Origin: Microbacteriaceae bacterium
GTDB lineage: Bacteria > Actinomycetota > Actinomycetes > Actinomycetales > Microbacteriaceae
Reading direction: 5' to 3'
Length of the DNA stretch: 11,735 nt
Assembly (NCBI GenBank): GCA_022701925.1
Contig: JAKONM010000251.1
Coordinates: 1-11,735, forward strand
Shown here: in pieces, positions 11,576 through 11,735 of the stretch
How the letters are laid out: each line of letters begins with the position of its first letter
Position numbering within the stretch: the stretch's first letter is position 1
Translations under genes and position numbers: made by a program
The notes under the pieces: generated by a model
What the model was told of the DNA's origin: nothing
The model's input: only the letters and a program-made list of their open reading frames with translations
The model's database searches: none

Positions 11576-11735
11576 TCAGGTGGCCTCGTCGTCGAACGTG
11601 GCACGGGCACGCGCGGTCCGCTCCGCGGTGCGCTCCACCGGGACCAGCTCGGGCTCCGGCAGGTCGTCCGCGGGGTCGTCCTCGCGGTTCCGCGGCGCCG
11701 GCGGCTCGAGCAGCGCGTCGCGGATGATGCGGCGG
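11576..11735 (-). CDS. C-terminal fragment, probable Sec-independent translocase subunit TatB
   Basis: A minus-strand frame enters from the right edge and ends at the TGA at 11576, giving 52 residues beginning RRIIRDALLEPP and ending RARATFDDEAT, with an acidic, proline-rich middle (NREDDPADDLPEPEL). The PRRI(I/V)R(D/E)ALLE-type start followed by a charged tail matches, from memory, the C-terminus of actinobacterial TatB, a Tat export component whose N-terminal membrane helix would lie outside the window. Position supports this, because tatB lies near mrp in many actinobacteria (Rv1224 and Rv1229c in M. tuberculosis). The diagnostic N-terminal part cannot be seen, so the name is tentative. 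It is convergent with the LysR gene. Confidence 0.55.
   Translation of the reverse strand, partial: RRIIRDALLEPPAPRNREDDPADDLPEPELVPVERTAERTARARATFDDEAT

Noticed and set aside
1..11735. Mobile element, prophage, CRISPR array, tRNA/rRNA, or composition island
   Set aside because: I saw no transposase or integrase motifs, no direct-repeat arrays, no tRNA-like cloverleaf and no sustained shift in base composition. The only less G+C-rich patch is the short regulatory stretch near 10570-10640.

Overview
The window is chromosomal DNA from a high-G+C actinobacterium, most likely a member of Microbacteriaceae (an Agrococcus-like genus is a guess). The grounds are a base composition clearly above 70% G+C with strong G/C third-position preference, many GTG starts, apparent leaderless promoters, and the gene order mgtE-like / DUF1003 / mrp with a likely tatB end nearby, which is an actinobacterial arrangement. 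I see no insertion sequence, phage gene, CRISPR array, tRNA or rRNA. Coding density is high, with 13 genes, two of them cut or probably cut by the window edges.

Left part (1-5004): a DEAD-box RNA helicase with an arginine-rich tail (5' end probably just outside the window) is followed by a GNAT acyltransferase resembling M. tuberculosis Rv0802c. A PHP-domain phosphoesterase (minus) is divergent from a membrane-anchored endonuclease/exonuclease/phosphatase-fold protein (plus). The latter converges on an aminoglycoside-phosphotransferase-fold kinase (minus).

Middle (5080-7144): a complete Xaa-Pro aminopeptidase (aminopeptidase P) converges on a two-TM general-stress-type protein. A long perfect hairpin between them looks like a bidirectional terminator.

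Right part (7208-11735): a three-gene, translationally coupled operon encodes a channel-less MgtE_N/CBS protein, a two-TM DUF1003 protein and an Mrp/ApbC-type P-loop ATPase lacking the CxxC cluster motif. It ends at a second strong hairpin. Then comes a 36-residue single-TM protein (minus), a 266-bp regulatory region with two palindromes and structured leader DNA, a LysR-type regulator (plus), and the C-terminus of a probable TatB (minus).

Two threads are the most interesting. The first is the MgtE_N/CBS-DUF1003-Mrp module, whose joint function is not established. The second is the divergent LysR/small-membrane-protein locus, with a textbook T-N11-A box on the regulator's own -10 element and a second palindrome 37 bp upstream. 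In addition, six genes have a TANNNT hexamer 6-8 nt before the start codon, which points to leaderless transcripts, while the other complete genes with visible starts have Shine-Dalgarno sequences.
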